Below are positions 58,011 to 64,000 of a stretch of 64,000 bases of DNA, in pieces. The stretch comes from Roseimicrobium sp. ORNL1 (lineage in GTDB: Bacteria > Verrucomicrobiota > Verrucomicrobiia > Verrucomicrobiales > Verrucomicrobiaceae), in NCBI RefSeq assembly GCF_011044495.1, contig NZ_CP049143.1, positions 6,820,001-6,884,000 on the forward strand, given 5' to 3'. Under the pieces are notes generated by a model. That model worked only from the letters and a program-made list of their open reading frames with translations, made no database searches and was not told the DNA's origin. The position numbers and the translations under genes are program-made. How positions within the stretch are numbered: position 1 is the first letter of the stretch; every line of letters starts with the position of its first letter.

Positions 58011-58667
58011 TCAGGCCTTGTCGGTGGTGAGCTTCGCGTGCAGGCCGCACTCGTGCTTCTCATCGCCCTTGGCGGGATCGTAATAGGTGCGCTCGTTGGG
58101 CAGTTCAAACTCGGCGAGGTAGGCCTCCATCTCCACCGGGGTCCAGTCGAGAATGGGGTTGACCTTCAGGGTCTGGAACTTCGCGTCCCACATCACCGGC
58201 TGGAGGGTGGCGGCGCGTTGGGGATTCTGCTCCTTGCGCAGGGCGGTAATCCACACCGCAGGAGCCAGTTCGGTCATGCCGCGCTCAAAGGGCTCCAGCT
58301 TCATGATGCGGCTGAAAGATTCCACACGCTCCACCTCGTCCGGCATCGGGGGTTGACCGCCATTCAGCGCCAGCCAGTGGGCGGCGGTCATCTTCGGCAG
58401 GTAGGGTTTGATGTTCAGGCTGAGCTGTTTGATGCTCTTATCCGCGAAGACATAGGTCTCGGGGAGATTGGTTCCATGGTCGACCCAGAGCACCGGGATG
58501 TCCGCCTGCGCTTGGGTAGCGAGGTGGAGAATAACGGCCTCGTACGGGCGGAAATTCGTGGTCACGACAGCCCGGCCACCACTGCGCTCCACGGCCCAGC
58601 GGGTGAGTTCGAGGGGGGAGAAGCCGCGCACGGCGGCGTTGAGTTCGTGTACTTGTTCAGGACTCAT
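58011..58667 (-). CDS. cysH: Phosphoadenosine phosphosulfate reductase CysH
   Basis: 218 residues. Seen: VVTTNFRPYEAVILHLATQAQADIPVLWVDHGTNLPETY (pyrophosphate-binding part with usual substitutions), FERGMTELAPAVWITALRKEQNPQRA and the terminal catalytic KHECGLH. The cysteine pairs that ligate the [4Fe-4S] cluster in APS reductases are absent, so it should use PAPS with thioredoxin, as E. coli CysH does. 44 bp upstream of cysD. An APS kinase (cysC) to make PAPS is not in this operon. The glycine/serine P-loop looks degenerate (TTNFRPYE rather than SSSF.aqs), which is worth noting. Confidence 0.9.
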   Translation of the reverse strand: MSPEQVHELNAAVRGFSPLELTRWAVERSGGRAVVTTNFRPYEAVILHLATQAQADIPVLWVDHGTNLPETYVFADKSIKQLSLNIKPYLPKMTAAHWLALNGGQPPMPDEVERVESFSRIMKLEPFERGMTELAPAVWITALRKEQNPQRAATLQPVMWDAKFQTLKVNPILDWTPVEMEAYLAEFELPNERTYYDPAKGDEKHECGLHAKLTTDKA

Positions 58668-58710
58668 GGTGAGGGGTGGAGATGTTAATTCCTAGTTCCC
58701 GATGTGGCAA

Positions 58711-58730
58711 GTAGGATTTAAACTTCCTAC
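58711..58730. promoter_or_regulatory. Inverted repeat in the cysH promoter region
   Basis: GTAGGA (58711-58716) and TCCTAC (58725-58730) around TTTAAACT lie 44 bp upstream of the cysH start and 70 bp before the divergent gene at 58800. A candidate operator; the regulator is unknown. Confidence 0.3.
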
Positions 58731-58799
58731 GACCGGAACACACCCTCAGGCTCACCGTCCAATCGGCGGCGCTTTGGGTGTTCAGCATCAGACTTTCAG

Positions 58800-59249
58800 A
58801 TGAAAACTCCCCTATTTGCTTTCGCGGCTCTCGGCGCGCTGGTCTCGTTGGGTTGGGCGGGCCGCCGCTGGATCGGAAAGACAAACTCTGTGCCCACCAT
58901 ACTCCTGGGTGCGGACACCCACGGACTGCTCATTCGCGAGCTCACGCCCACGGAAGATCACACCCGCGTCGTTCCGTGGCAGGCCGTCCATTCCGTCGCC
59001 GCGTACAAGATGGATCAATTCTCGCTGGACATCATCGCGCTCGGATTTCGACTGGCGGACGGCACGAAGTTGGAGTTCGATGAAGAAGTGGAAGGGTGGG
59101 CAGACTTGGCCCAAGGTCTGCACTACTATCTTCCCGGATGCATTCCTTTTCACGAATGGTTCAAGCCAGTAGCATTTCCGTCATTCCAGATTAATTTTAC
59201 AGAGATCTTCAAGCGCGGAAGCGCACCGCAGGTCGAACTTCAACAGTAA
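58800..59249 (+). CDS. Membrane-associated hypothetical protein
   Basis: 149 residues. Short hydrophobic N-terminus (FAFAALGALVSLGWAG) as signal or anchor, then a beta-rich domain (TILLGADTHGLLIREL, RVVPWQAVHSVAAYKMDQFSLDIIALGFRLADGTKLEFDEEVEGW, LAQGLHYYLPGC). The core has a PH-like feel ('w..i..v.a.k.d....d.i.l.f...dg..l.f.e...gw..l'), but no family was firmly recognised. Upstream of clpS by 30 bp, so possibly cotranscribed. Confidence 0.6.
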   Translation: MKTPLFAFAALGALVSLGWAGRRWIGKTNSVPTILLGADTHGLLIRELTPTEDHTRVVPWQAVHSVAAYKMDQFSLDIIALGFRLADGTKLEFDEEVEGWADLAQGLHYYLPGCIPFHEWFKPVAFPSFQINFTEIFKRGSAPQVELQQ

Positions 59250-59279
59250 CCATTTTCAGAGTCGATTCCGTCATCAGCC

Positions 59280-59582
59280 ATGCCCCCTGTCACCACCCCA
59301 GAGCGTCGCACCATCGAGCTGCCTCGTGAGGACACGGATACCCAGCTTGACACTCCGTGGAGCGTGGTCATTCACAATGACCCGGTGAATCTGATGAGCT
59401 ATGTGACCCATGTGATCCGGAAGATCTTCGGCTACCCGGAGAAGGAGGCGCAGCGTCTCATGCTGCAGGTTCACGAGCAGGGCCGCAGCATCGTGTGGAC
59501 CGGCGCCCGCGAGCGGGCTGAGCATTACGTGAGAGAGCTGCACGGATTCCAGCTTCTCTCCACCATTGAGAAGGCAGACTAG
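59280..59582 (+). CDS. clpS: ClpS adaptor for ClpAP
   Basis: 100 residues. N-end-rule adaptor that delivers substrates with bulky N-terminal residues to ClpA. Seen: VVIHNDPVNLMSYVTHVI (HNDxxxxMxYV, binding-pocket residues), FGYPEKEAQRLMLQVHEQGRSIV (the M..VH..G motif) and ERAEHYVRELHGFQLLSTIEK, all family hallmarks. The N-terminal 25 residues are flexible. clpA is not adjacent; a DUF2017 gene follows 9 bp after the stop. Confidence 0.95.
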   Translation: MPPVTTPERRTIELPREDTDTQLDTPWSVVIHNDPVNLMSYVTHVIRKIFGYPEKEAQRLMLQVHEQGRSIVWTGARERAEHYVRELHGFQLLSTIEKAD

Positions 59583-59591
59583 CCAGAAGCC

Positions 59592-60140
59592 ATGCGTCTC
59601 ACCCTTCAGAAGGAACGTGAATCCTGGCGCCTGAGCGATCTGGATGACTTCCACCTGCACCTGCTGCGGCAGGTGGCGGAGGATGCCACCGTGGCCGACG
59701 AGTCGGCGCACAGACGCCTTTTCCCGCCGCCCATCCGCACGACGAAGGATGATGAGGACGATGAGTTTCTGGAAGATTGGAAGAACTTTGTCGCGGACGA
59801 GCTGGAAAACCAGTTCGCCGGAGACGTGGGCACTGTGCTCTCCGACCTGGACAACGTGCGCCCTCATCGTAGCACCAAGGAAGGCGCCGAGCCACGCCAT
59901 CTGCTCGAAGTCCCGCTGGAGCATGCGCGCGCGTGGTTCAGCGCGCTGAATCAGGCGCGCCTGATGCTGGACCATAAATTCAATCTGCATCCAGGAGGTG
60001 AAAACGAATTCCGGCTTTTCGTTCCCGAAGAGGAGTCCGGAGGCATCGACATCAAAGATCGCCTGGCTGTCTACATGCGATATGAGTTCTACGCGGCCAT
60101 CCAGGAATGGCTGGTGCAGCGCGCGATGAAGCTGCCGTGA
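59592..60140 (+). CDS. DUF2017-family protein
   Basis: 182 residues. Family mostly noted directly downstream of clpS in actinobacteria. Seen: LDDFHLHLLRQVAEDAT, RLFPPPIRTTKDDEDDEFLEDWKNFVADELENQF, VPLEHARAWFSALNQARLMLDHKFNL and a C-terminal MRYEFYAAIQEWLVQRAM, which match the 'd..l...l...r.....l..rl' pattern, including the conserved W..aLN..RL. Tight spacing to clpS (9 bp) suggests an ancient functional link to the Clp adaptor. No catalytic function is known. Confidence 0.8.
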   Translation: MRLTLQKERESWRLSDLDDFHLHLLRQVAEDATVADESAHRRLFPPPIRTTKDDEDDEFLEDWKNFVADELENQFAGDVGTVLSDLDNVRPHRSTKEGAEPRHLLEVPLEHARAWFSALNQARLMLDHKFNLHPGGENEFRLFVPEEESGGIDIKDRLAVYMRYEFYAAIQEWLVQRAMKLP

Positions 60141-60147
60141 GGAGCGC

Positions 60148-60489
60148 CTAGGATTTTAAAGAGCCCACCTGGAACACTCCCTCACCATCCGTCTCCGATT
60201 CGGGATAGAGGATGAATCCCTTGGGATACTTTCCGAACAGGTAGTGCTTCAGCGTGATCGGGAACAGGTCGTGCGTCTCGACCATGGGACTGCATCCAGC
60301 TTCTCGTGCTTGCTCCATCAGATGAACAACCTTCTTCTCGCGGAGAAATCTTTCACGTAAACGTCTCTCTGCCTGGCGAGCGTCTGCCGCATAGACTTTG
60401 CGACCCGTGAAAAAGCCAACGCAGACCGGACCATCATCGCATTCGATGTGGAAGCCGTGTCCATGAAGAATGTTCTGGTAGAATGGCAT
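60148..60489 (-). CDS. Hypothetical protein
   Basis: 113 residues from the ATG at 60489 (MPFYQNILHGHGFHIEC...); an upstream frame to 60567 is less likely. The first 60 residues alternate strands and a basic helix (FFTGRKVYAADARQAERRLRERFLREKKVVHLMEQARE), the rest are beta (ETHDLFPITLKHYLFGKYPKGFILYPESETDGEGVFQVG). The layout hints at a small nucleic-acid-binding or toxin-like fold, but no motif confirms it. Convergent with DUF2017 across only 7 bp. Confidence 0.55.
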   Translation of the reverse strand: MPFYQNILHGHGFHIECDDGPVCVGFFTGRKVYAADARQAERRLRERFLREKKVVHLMEQAREAGCSPMVETHDLFPITLKHYLFGKYPKGFILYPESETDGEGVFQVGSLKS

Positions 60490-60740
60490 AACAGATCGTC
60501 TGAGCGACAGATGCTGATGACGTCTTTTCGAGCTCGGGCAATGAGGGTGCCACGGAGTGTGATTCACTCAAGGTAATTGGTAGCCAAGGCGCACATCCGA
60601 GGCGCTCCGGCTTTCTTTCGCGCCGTGGAGAATTGGCTCGCCGTCGGGGCTTCCATGACAAAAGTACTGAAAGCCGTCATCCCGCGCCCGCACTCGCCGC
60701 TTCCTGCACCGTAGCTTTCCCGGCACACTTGCCCTTTCCC

Positions 60741-63700
60741 ATGAAGCATCGCTCCGTGCTCCCCTGTCTTCTGGCTTTTGCCGGACTGTCGAACTCCCTC
60801 CTGCCTGCGCAGCAACGGGCGCAAATCCAACTGCAGAGTGACGCGAGGAAAATCGAGTCCAAGACCACCTATGCGAAGGCGTATGGCGAAACGAAAGGTG
60901 CGGTCACCGTGGATCCTGCGAAGGATCTGCCACGCTATCCTGCCGTGGAGCCGAAGGACGCCATCGCCACCTTCCAGGTGAAGAAGGGCTTCGGATTGGA
61001 GTTTGCCGCACATGAGCCCAACGTGCGCTCTCCCATCGCCATCAGCTTCGATGAACACGGGCGCATGTTTGTGTGCGAGATGATCGACTACTCGGAGATG
61101 CGTGATGCGACTCCACACCTCGGTCGCATCTCCATGCTGGAGGACAAGGATGGAGACGGCTTCTTTGAAACGGCAAAGGTATTTGCCGACAACCTTGCGT
61201 GGCCCACGGGGCTCATCTGCGCAAATGGCGGTGTGTTTGTGATTGCGACACCGGACATCATCTTCTTCAAGGACACGGATGGTGATGGAAAGTCAGACGT
61301 GCGCGACACCATCTACACCGGCTTCGGCACGGGGCTGAAAATTCTCAATGTGCAGGGTATGGCCAACTGTCCGCAGTGGGGTCTCGACAATCGCATCCAC
61401 GTGCAAGCCGGTGGTGGCAATCGTGGCAAGGTGAAGTGCCTGAAGCGCCCTGAGCTGCCGGAGATGGAACTGGGCGGACGCGACTTCTGGTTTGACCCGC
61501 GCACGCTGGAATTCGGCCTTGAAGCAGGCGGCGGACAGTACGGCATGAGTTTCGATGACTGGGGCCGCAAGTACGTGTGCAGCAACAGCGACCACTTGCA
61601 GTTCTTCATCTACGACGACCGCTTCGCGAATCGGAATCCGTTCTTCACAATGCCTCCGACCAAGCGTAGCGTGGCCGTGGATGGAGGCGCGGCAGAAGTC
61701 TTCCGCATCAGCCCGGACGAGCCGTGGCGCATCATCCGCACACGCTGGCGTGTGGCTGGAGTGGTAAAGGGTGCAGTGGAGGGGGGTGGTCGTGTCAGTG
61801 GCTACTTCACCGGGGCAACTGGGACCACGGTCTATCGCGGTGATGCGTATGGGCCGGAATTCGCAAACAACACCTTCTCCGGCGACGCCGGCGGTCAGCT
61901 CGTGCATCGCAAGGTTATCTCGCCCGATGGCGTGAGCGTGAAAGGCGCGCGGCCGGCGGATGAGCAAGGTTATGAATTCGCCGCCAGCAAAGACACCTGG
62001 GTGCGCACGGTGAACTTCGCCAATGGACCCGATGGTCATCTTTATCTCTGCGACATGTATCGCGAGGTGATTGAGCATCCCTGGAGCATTCCGGACGAGA
62101 TCAAGAAACACATCGACCTGAACAGCGGTAATGACCGCGGCCGCATCTACCGCATCATCAAGAGTGGAGAGAAGCCAAAGAAGGTCACTCCTCTGGCAGA
62201 CGCATCCTTGCAGCAGCTGGTCAATACGCTGGAGAGCCCCAATGGATGGCATCGTGACTGTGCCGCACGCTTGATCTATGAGCGCAACGAGAAAGGCGCC
62301 GTGCCCTTGCTCGATGGCCTGATCAGGAAGACCTCCAATCCCCTCGCAAAGCTGCACGCACTCGGCTGCCTCGATGGCTTCAATGCGCTGACGGACGAAC
62401 ATCTCATCATCGCGCTCAAGGACGCCAATGAGCACGTGCGCGCCCGTGCGGTGATGCTGGCTGCGATTCGGACAGATGGGAAGGCTCCCTCCCCTGCCCT
62501 GTGGAAGGAACTGGAGACGCTGGAGAAGGATCCCTCGCCGCGTGTGCGCCTGCATCTCGCCTTTTTGATAGGCGCCATGAGCGATGGTTCCAAACAAGGT
62601 GGAGCAAATCCGTATACTGCCGCTCTCGCACTCGCCGAGGCTTCGGCAGATGATGAATACATCACCTCAGCCATCCTGGCCGCACCACCTCAGCGTGCGT
62701 TGCGCCTGCTGGAGAATGTCATCGGCTCGAAGTCCGCACCACTGCAGTCGAAATTTGCCGGGGATCTCATTCTCATCATCGGCAGCGCTGGTGAGCCCGA
62801 TGCGAATCGTTATGTGCTGAAGCTTCTGTCGTCCACGGACCTGCCCGCGACCTCACGCAACTCGTGGATTAGCGCCTATACGCAAGGCTTGAAGCGTGCC
62901 GGCACGACACTCGAGAAGGTCGACAAGGAAGGCAAGCTCGCGGCAGTGTTCACCAGTGCAGCCACCGTGGCGGCCAATGCTGCGGCCGGCGAACCCGCGC
63001 GGCTGGATGCCATCGCCTTCATGGAGTCAGCTCCATTCGCGAAAGCCCGGGAAGCGCTCACTCCTTGCCTTGCCTCCGGGCAGCCGGAAGCGGTGCAAGC
63101 TGCGGCGATAAAGACGCTCGCCACCTGGTCCGCGGATGAGGCGACGAAGGCCATCATCGACCAGTGGTCCGCCTATGCCCCGAAAGCGCGTGAAGCCGCC
63201 CTGGCAGCCCTCATTGCACGGCCTGCCCGCATCAGCGCTCTCCTTACTGCGATGCAGGCCGATGGCGAGAAGAGCATCAAGCCCGCCGATCTGAGCGCCG
63301 CCCAAGTGCAAGCCCTGCTGAAGATGGAGGACCAGTCCATCGCCAAGTCCGCACGTGAAGTGCTGGCCAGCGTGATCCCGCCTTCTCGTGAATCAGTCAT
63401 CGCCAAGTTCCAACCAGCACTCACCTCCAAGGGCGATGCAGCCAAGGGGCAGATGATCTACATGCAGCGCTGCTTTACCTGCCACCGCGCAGCAGATCAG
63501 GGCCTGGAGGTTGGGCCAGATCTCATCACCGTGAAAACGAAGGGACGTGATGCCCTGCTCACCGCCATTCTGGATCCGCACAAGGAAGTCGCGCCGCAAT
63601 ACATCGCCTATCTGGTGAACACCAAAGATGGCCAGACGCTGAGCGGCATCATCACCCAGGACGAGGCTGCGAGCATGACCATCAAGATGATGGGTGGCGC

Positions 63701-63836
63701 GCAGCTCAACATCCCGCGCAGCAACATCAAGGGCTCGTCCTCTTCCTCACAGAGCCTGATGCCCGAGGGTCTCGAAACCGGCATGACCACGCAAGAGATG
63801 GCAGACCTGCTCGATTTCATCGAGGGACTCAAGTAA
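60741..63836 (+). CDS. PVC-type propeller + HEAT-repeat + cytochrome c protein
   Basis: 1031 residues from the ATG at 60741 (signal peptide MKHRSVLPCLLAFAGLSNSLLPA). Domains: PVC-type sorbosone-dehydrogenase-like propeller (about 80-500, FEFAAHEPNVRSPIAISFDEHGRMFVCEMIDY, LEDKDGDGFFETAKVFADNLAWPTGLI, DDWGRKYVCSNSDH, FANGPDGHLYLCDMYREVIEHPWSIP), HEAT-like helical repeats (about 510-880), and a cytochrome c module with Cys911-x-x-Cys914-His915 (RCFTCHRAADQGLEVGPDL) and its Met-rich C-terminal part. Typical of Planctomycetes and Verrucomicrobia; probably oxidises a sugar or polyol and passes electrons to heme. The next gene (SGNH hydrolase) follows 42 bp downstream. Confidence 0.93.
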   Translation: MKHRSVLPCLLAFAGLSNSLLPAQQRAQIQLQSDARKIESKTTYAKAYGETKGAVTVDPAKDLPRYPAVEPKDAIATFQVKKGFGLEFAAHEPNVRSPIAISFDEHGRMFVCEMIDYSEMRDATPHLGRISMLEDKDGDGFFETAKVFADNLAWPTGLICANGGVFVIATPDIIFFKDTDGDGKSDVRDTIYTGFGTGLKILNVQGMANCPQWGLDNRIHVQAGGGNRGKVKCLKRPELPEMELGGRDFWFDPRTLEFGLEAGGGQYGMSFDDWGRKYVCSNSDHLQFFIYDDRFANRNPFFTMPPTKRSVAVDGGAAEVFRISPDEPWRIIRTRWRVAGVVKGAVEGGGRVSGYFTGATGTTVYRGDAYGPEFANNTFSGDAGGQLVHRKVISPDGVSVKGARPADEQGYEFAASKDTWVRTVNFANGPDGHLYLCDMYREVIEHPWSIPDEIKKHIDLNSGNDRGRIYRIIKSGEKPKKVTPLADASLQQLVNTLESPNGWHRDCAARLIYERNEKGAVPLLDGLIRKTSNPLAKLHALGCLDGFNALTDEHLIIALKDANEHVRARAVMLAAIRTDGKAPSPALWKELETLEKDPSPRVRLHLAFLIGAMSDGSKQGGANPYTAALALAEASADDEYITSAILAAPPQRALRLLENVIGSKSAPLQSKFAGDLILIIGSAGEPDANRYVLKLLSSTDLPATSRNSWISAYTQGLKRAGTTLEKVDKEGKLAAVFTSAATVAANAAAGEPARLDAIAFMESAPFAKAREALTPCLASGQPEAVQAAAIKTLATWSADEATKAIIDQWSAYAPKAREAALAALIARPARISALLTAMQADGEKSIKPADLSAAQVQALLKMEDQSIAKSAREVLASVIPPSRESVIAKFQPALTSKGDAAKGQMIYMQRCFTCHRAADQGLEVGPDLITVKTKGRDALLTAILDPHKEVAPQYIAYLVNTKDGQTLSGIITQDEAASMTIKMMGGAQLNIPRSNIKGSSSSSQSLMPEGLETGMTTQEMADLLDFIEGLK

Positions 63837-63878
63837 ACCATCCGTACAGGGAACATCCCCGCGGCAGCGCATGAACCT

Positions 63879-64000
63879 ATGAAGCGAAATCCCTTTGCGA
63901 CTTTTGCGTCTTTTTGCGGCTATCTCCTCACCTGCATCTTCGCTGTTGACGCTGCAGCACAGGAAACGATTCGCATCATCACCCTGGGTGATTCCATCAC
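63879..64000 (+). CDS. SGNH/GDSL-type hydrolase (N-terminal fragment)
   Basis: Only the first 40 codons are in the window. A signal peptide (MKRNPFATFASFCGYLL..., cleaved near DAAAQ) leads into IRIITLGDSIT, the block I motif of SGNH hydrolases whose Ser is the nucleophile. Such enzymes deacetylate carbohydrates or hydrolyse esters. It is 42 bp after the propeller/cytochrome gene on the same strand, suggesting a shared carbohydrate-processing role. The frame remains open at the end of the window. Confidence 0.8.
   Translation, partial: MKRNPFATFASFCGYLLTCIFAVDAAAQETIRIITLGDSI

Noticed and set aside
1-64000. CRISPR arrays, tRNAs, rRNAs, prophage or complete IS elements
   Set aside because: None could be seen: no regularly spaced repeats with unique spacers, no cloverleaf, no transposase or integrase gene.

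Overview
The window reads as a chromosomal segment of a Verrucomicrobia (PVC-superphylum) bacterium, probably Verrucomicrobiaceae-like. The evidence is a high-GC genome, Gram-negative envelope genes (outer-membrane beta-barrel, YdbH/AsmA-type protein, amidase), PVC-type 'sorbosone-dehydrogenase-like propeller + HEAT + cytochrome c' proteins, a formylglycine-type sulfatase, a ceramidase-like protein with a LamG tail, many lipoproteins and Pro/Ala/Lys-rich linkers, and several genes without a clear Shine-Dalgarno sequence. Genus-level placement is inference. No rRNA, tRNA, CRISPR array, phage or complete insertion sequence was seen. One RNA gene was found: the signal recognition particle RNA (52856-52956, minus).

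Layout. 1-7.2 kb: partial SDR reductase, STN-domain secreted protein, Dabb protein, nuoA, a small winged-helix-like protein with an alanine-repeat tail, ruvA, small membrane proteins, a beta-barrel protein. 7.3-13.1 kb: sulfatase divergent from a YdbH-like giant and a lipoprotein that fuses the YnbE and YdbL modules (candidate inter-membrane lipid-homeostasis machine). 13.1-17.2 kb: SanA-like protein, dtd, Zn amidase, fatty-acid desaturase. 17.2-18.4 kb: gene-free stretch with two REPIN-like inverted-repeat units. 18.4-23.3 kb: histone-H1-like peptide, then a minus-strand operon S10 peptidase - YceI - type III polyketide synthase - FAD monooxygenase (candidate lipid-quinone/phenolic-lipid pathway). 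23.4-30.5 kb: AT-hook protein, beta-helix protein, GAF/PP2C phosphatase, grpE, dnaJ, lipoprotein, and an LpxB-N-like membrane protein fused to a pseudopilin-like domain.

30.7-41 kb: choice-of-anchor-I protein, alkaline phosphatase with an overlapping downstream gene, DUF3299-like protein, a serine-hydrolase-fold pseudoenzyme fused to DUF302, and a 920-residue protein joining an RnfD/UnbU-like membrane domain to FG-GAP repeats and an UnbV/ASPIC tail. 41-52.8 kb: ceramidase-like protein, ispD + serine hydrolase, macro-domain protein, and a minus-strand locus Gfo/Idh/MocA oxidoreductase + 1368-residue LamG/propeller/cytochrome c/ThuA protein + small helical protein + DUF1080 protein, which together suggest 3-keto-glycoside metabolism. 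52.8-58.7 kb: SRP RNA, two tandem coiled-coil membrane proteins, assimilatory sulfate genes cysH-cysD-cysN. 58.8-64 kb: clpS + DUF2017, a PVC-type heme/HEAT protein, and the start of an SGNH hydrolase.

Starts were chosen by signal peptides, family alignment from memory, spacing to neighbours and ATG preference. All functional calls are from sequence reading alone, without database searches.
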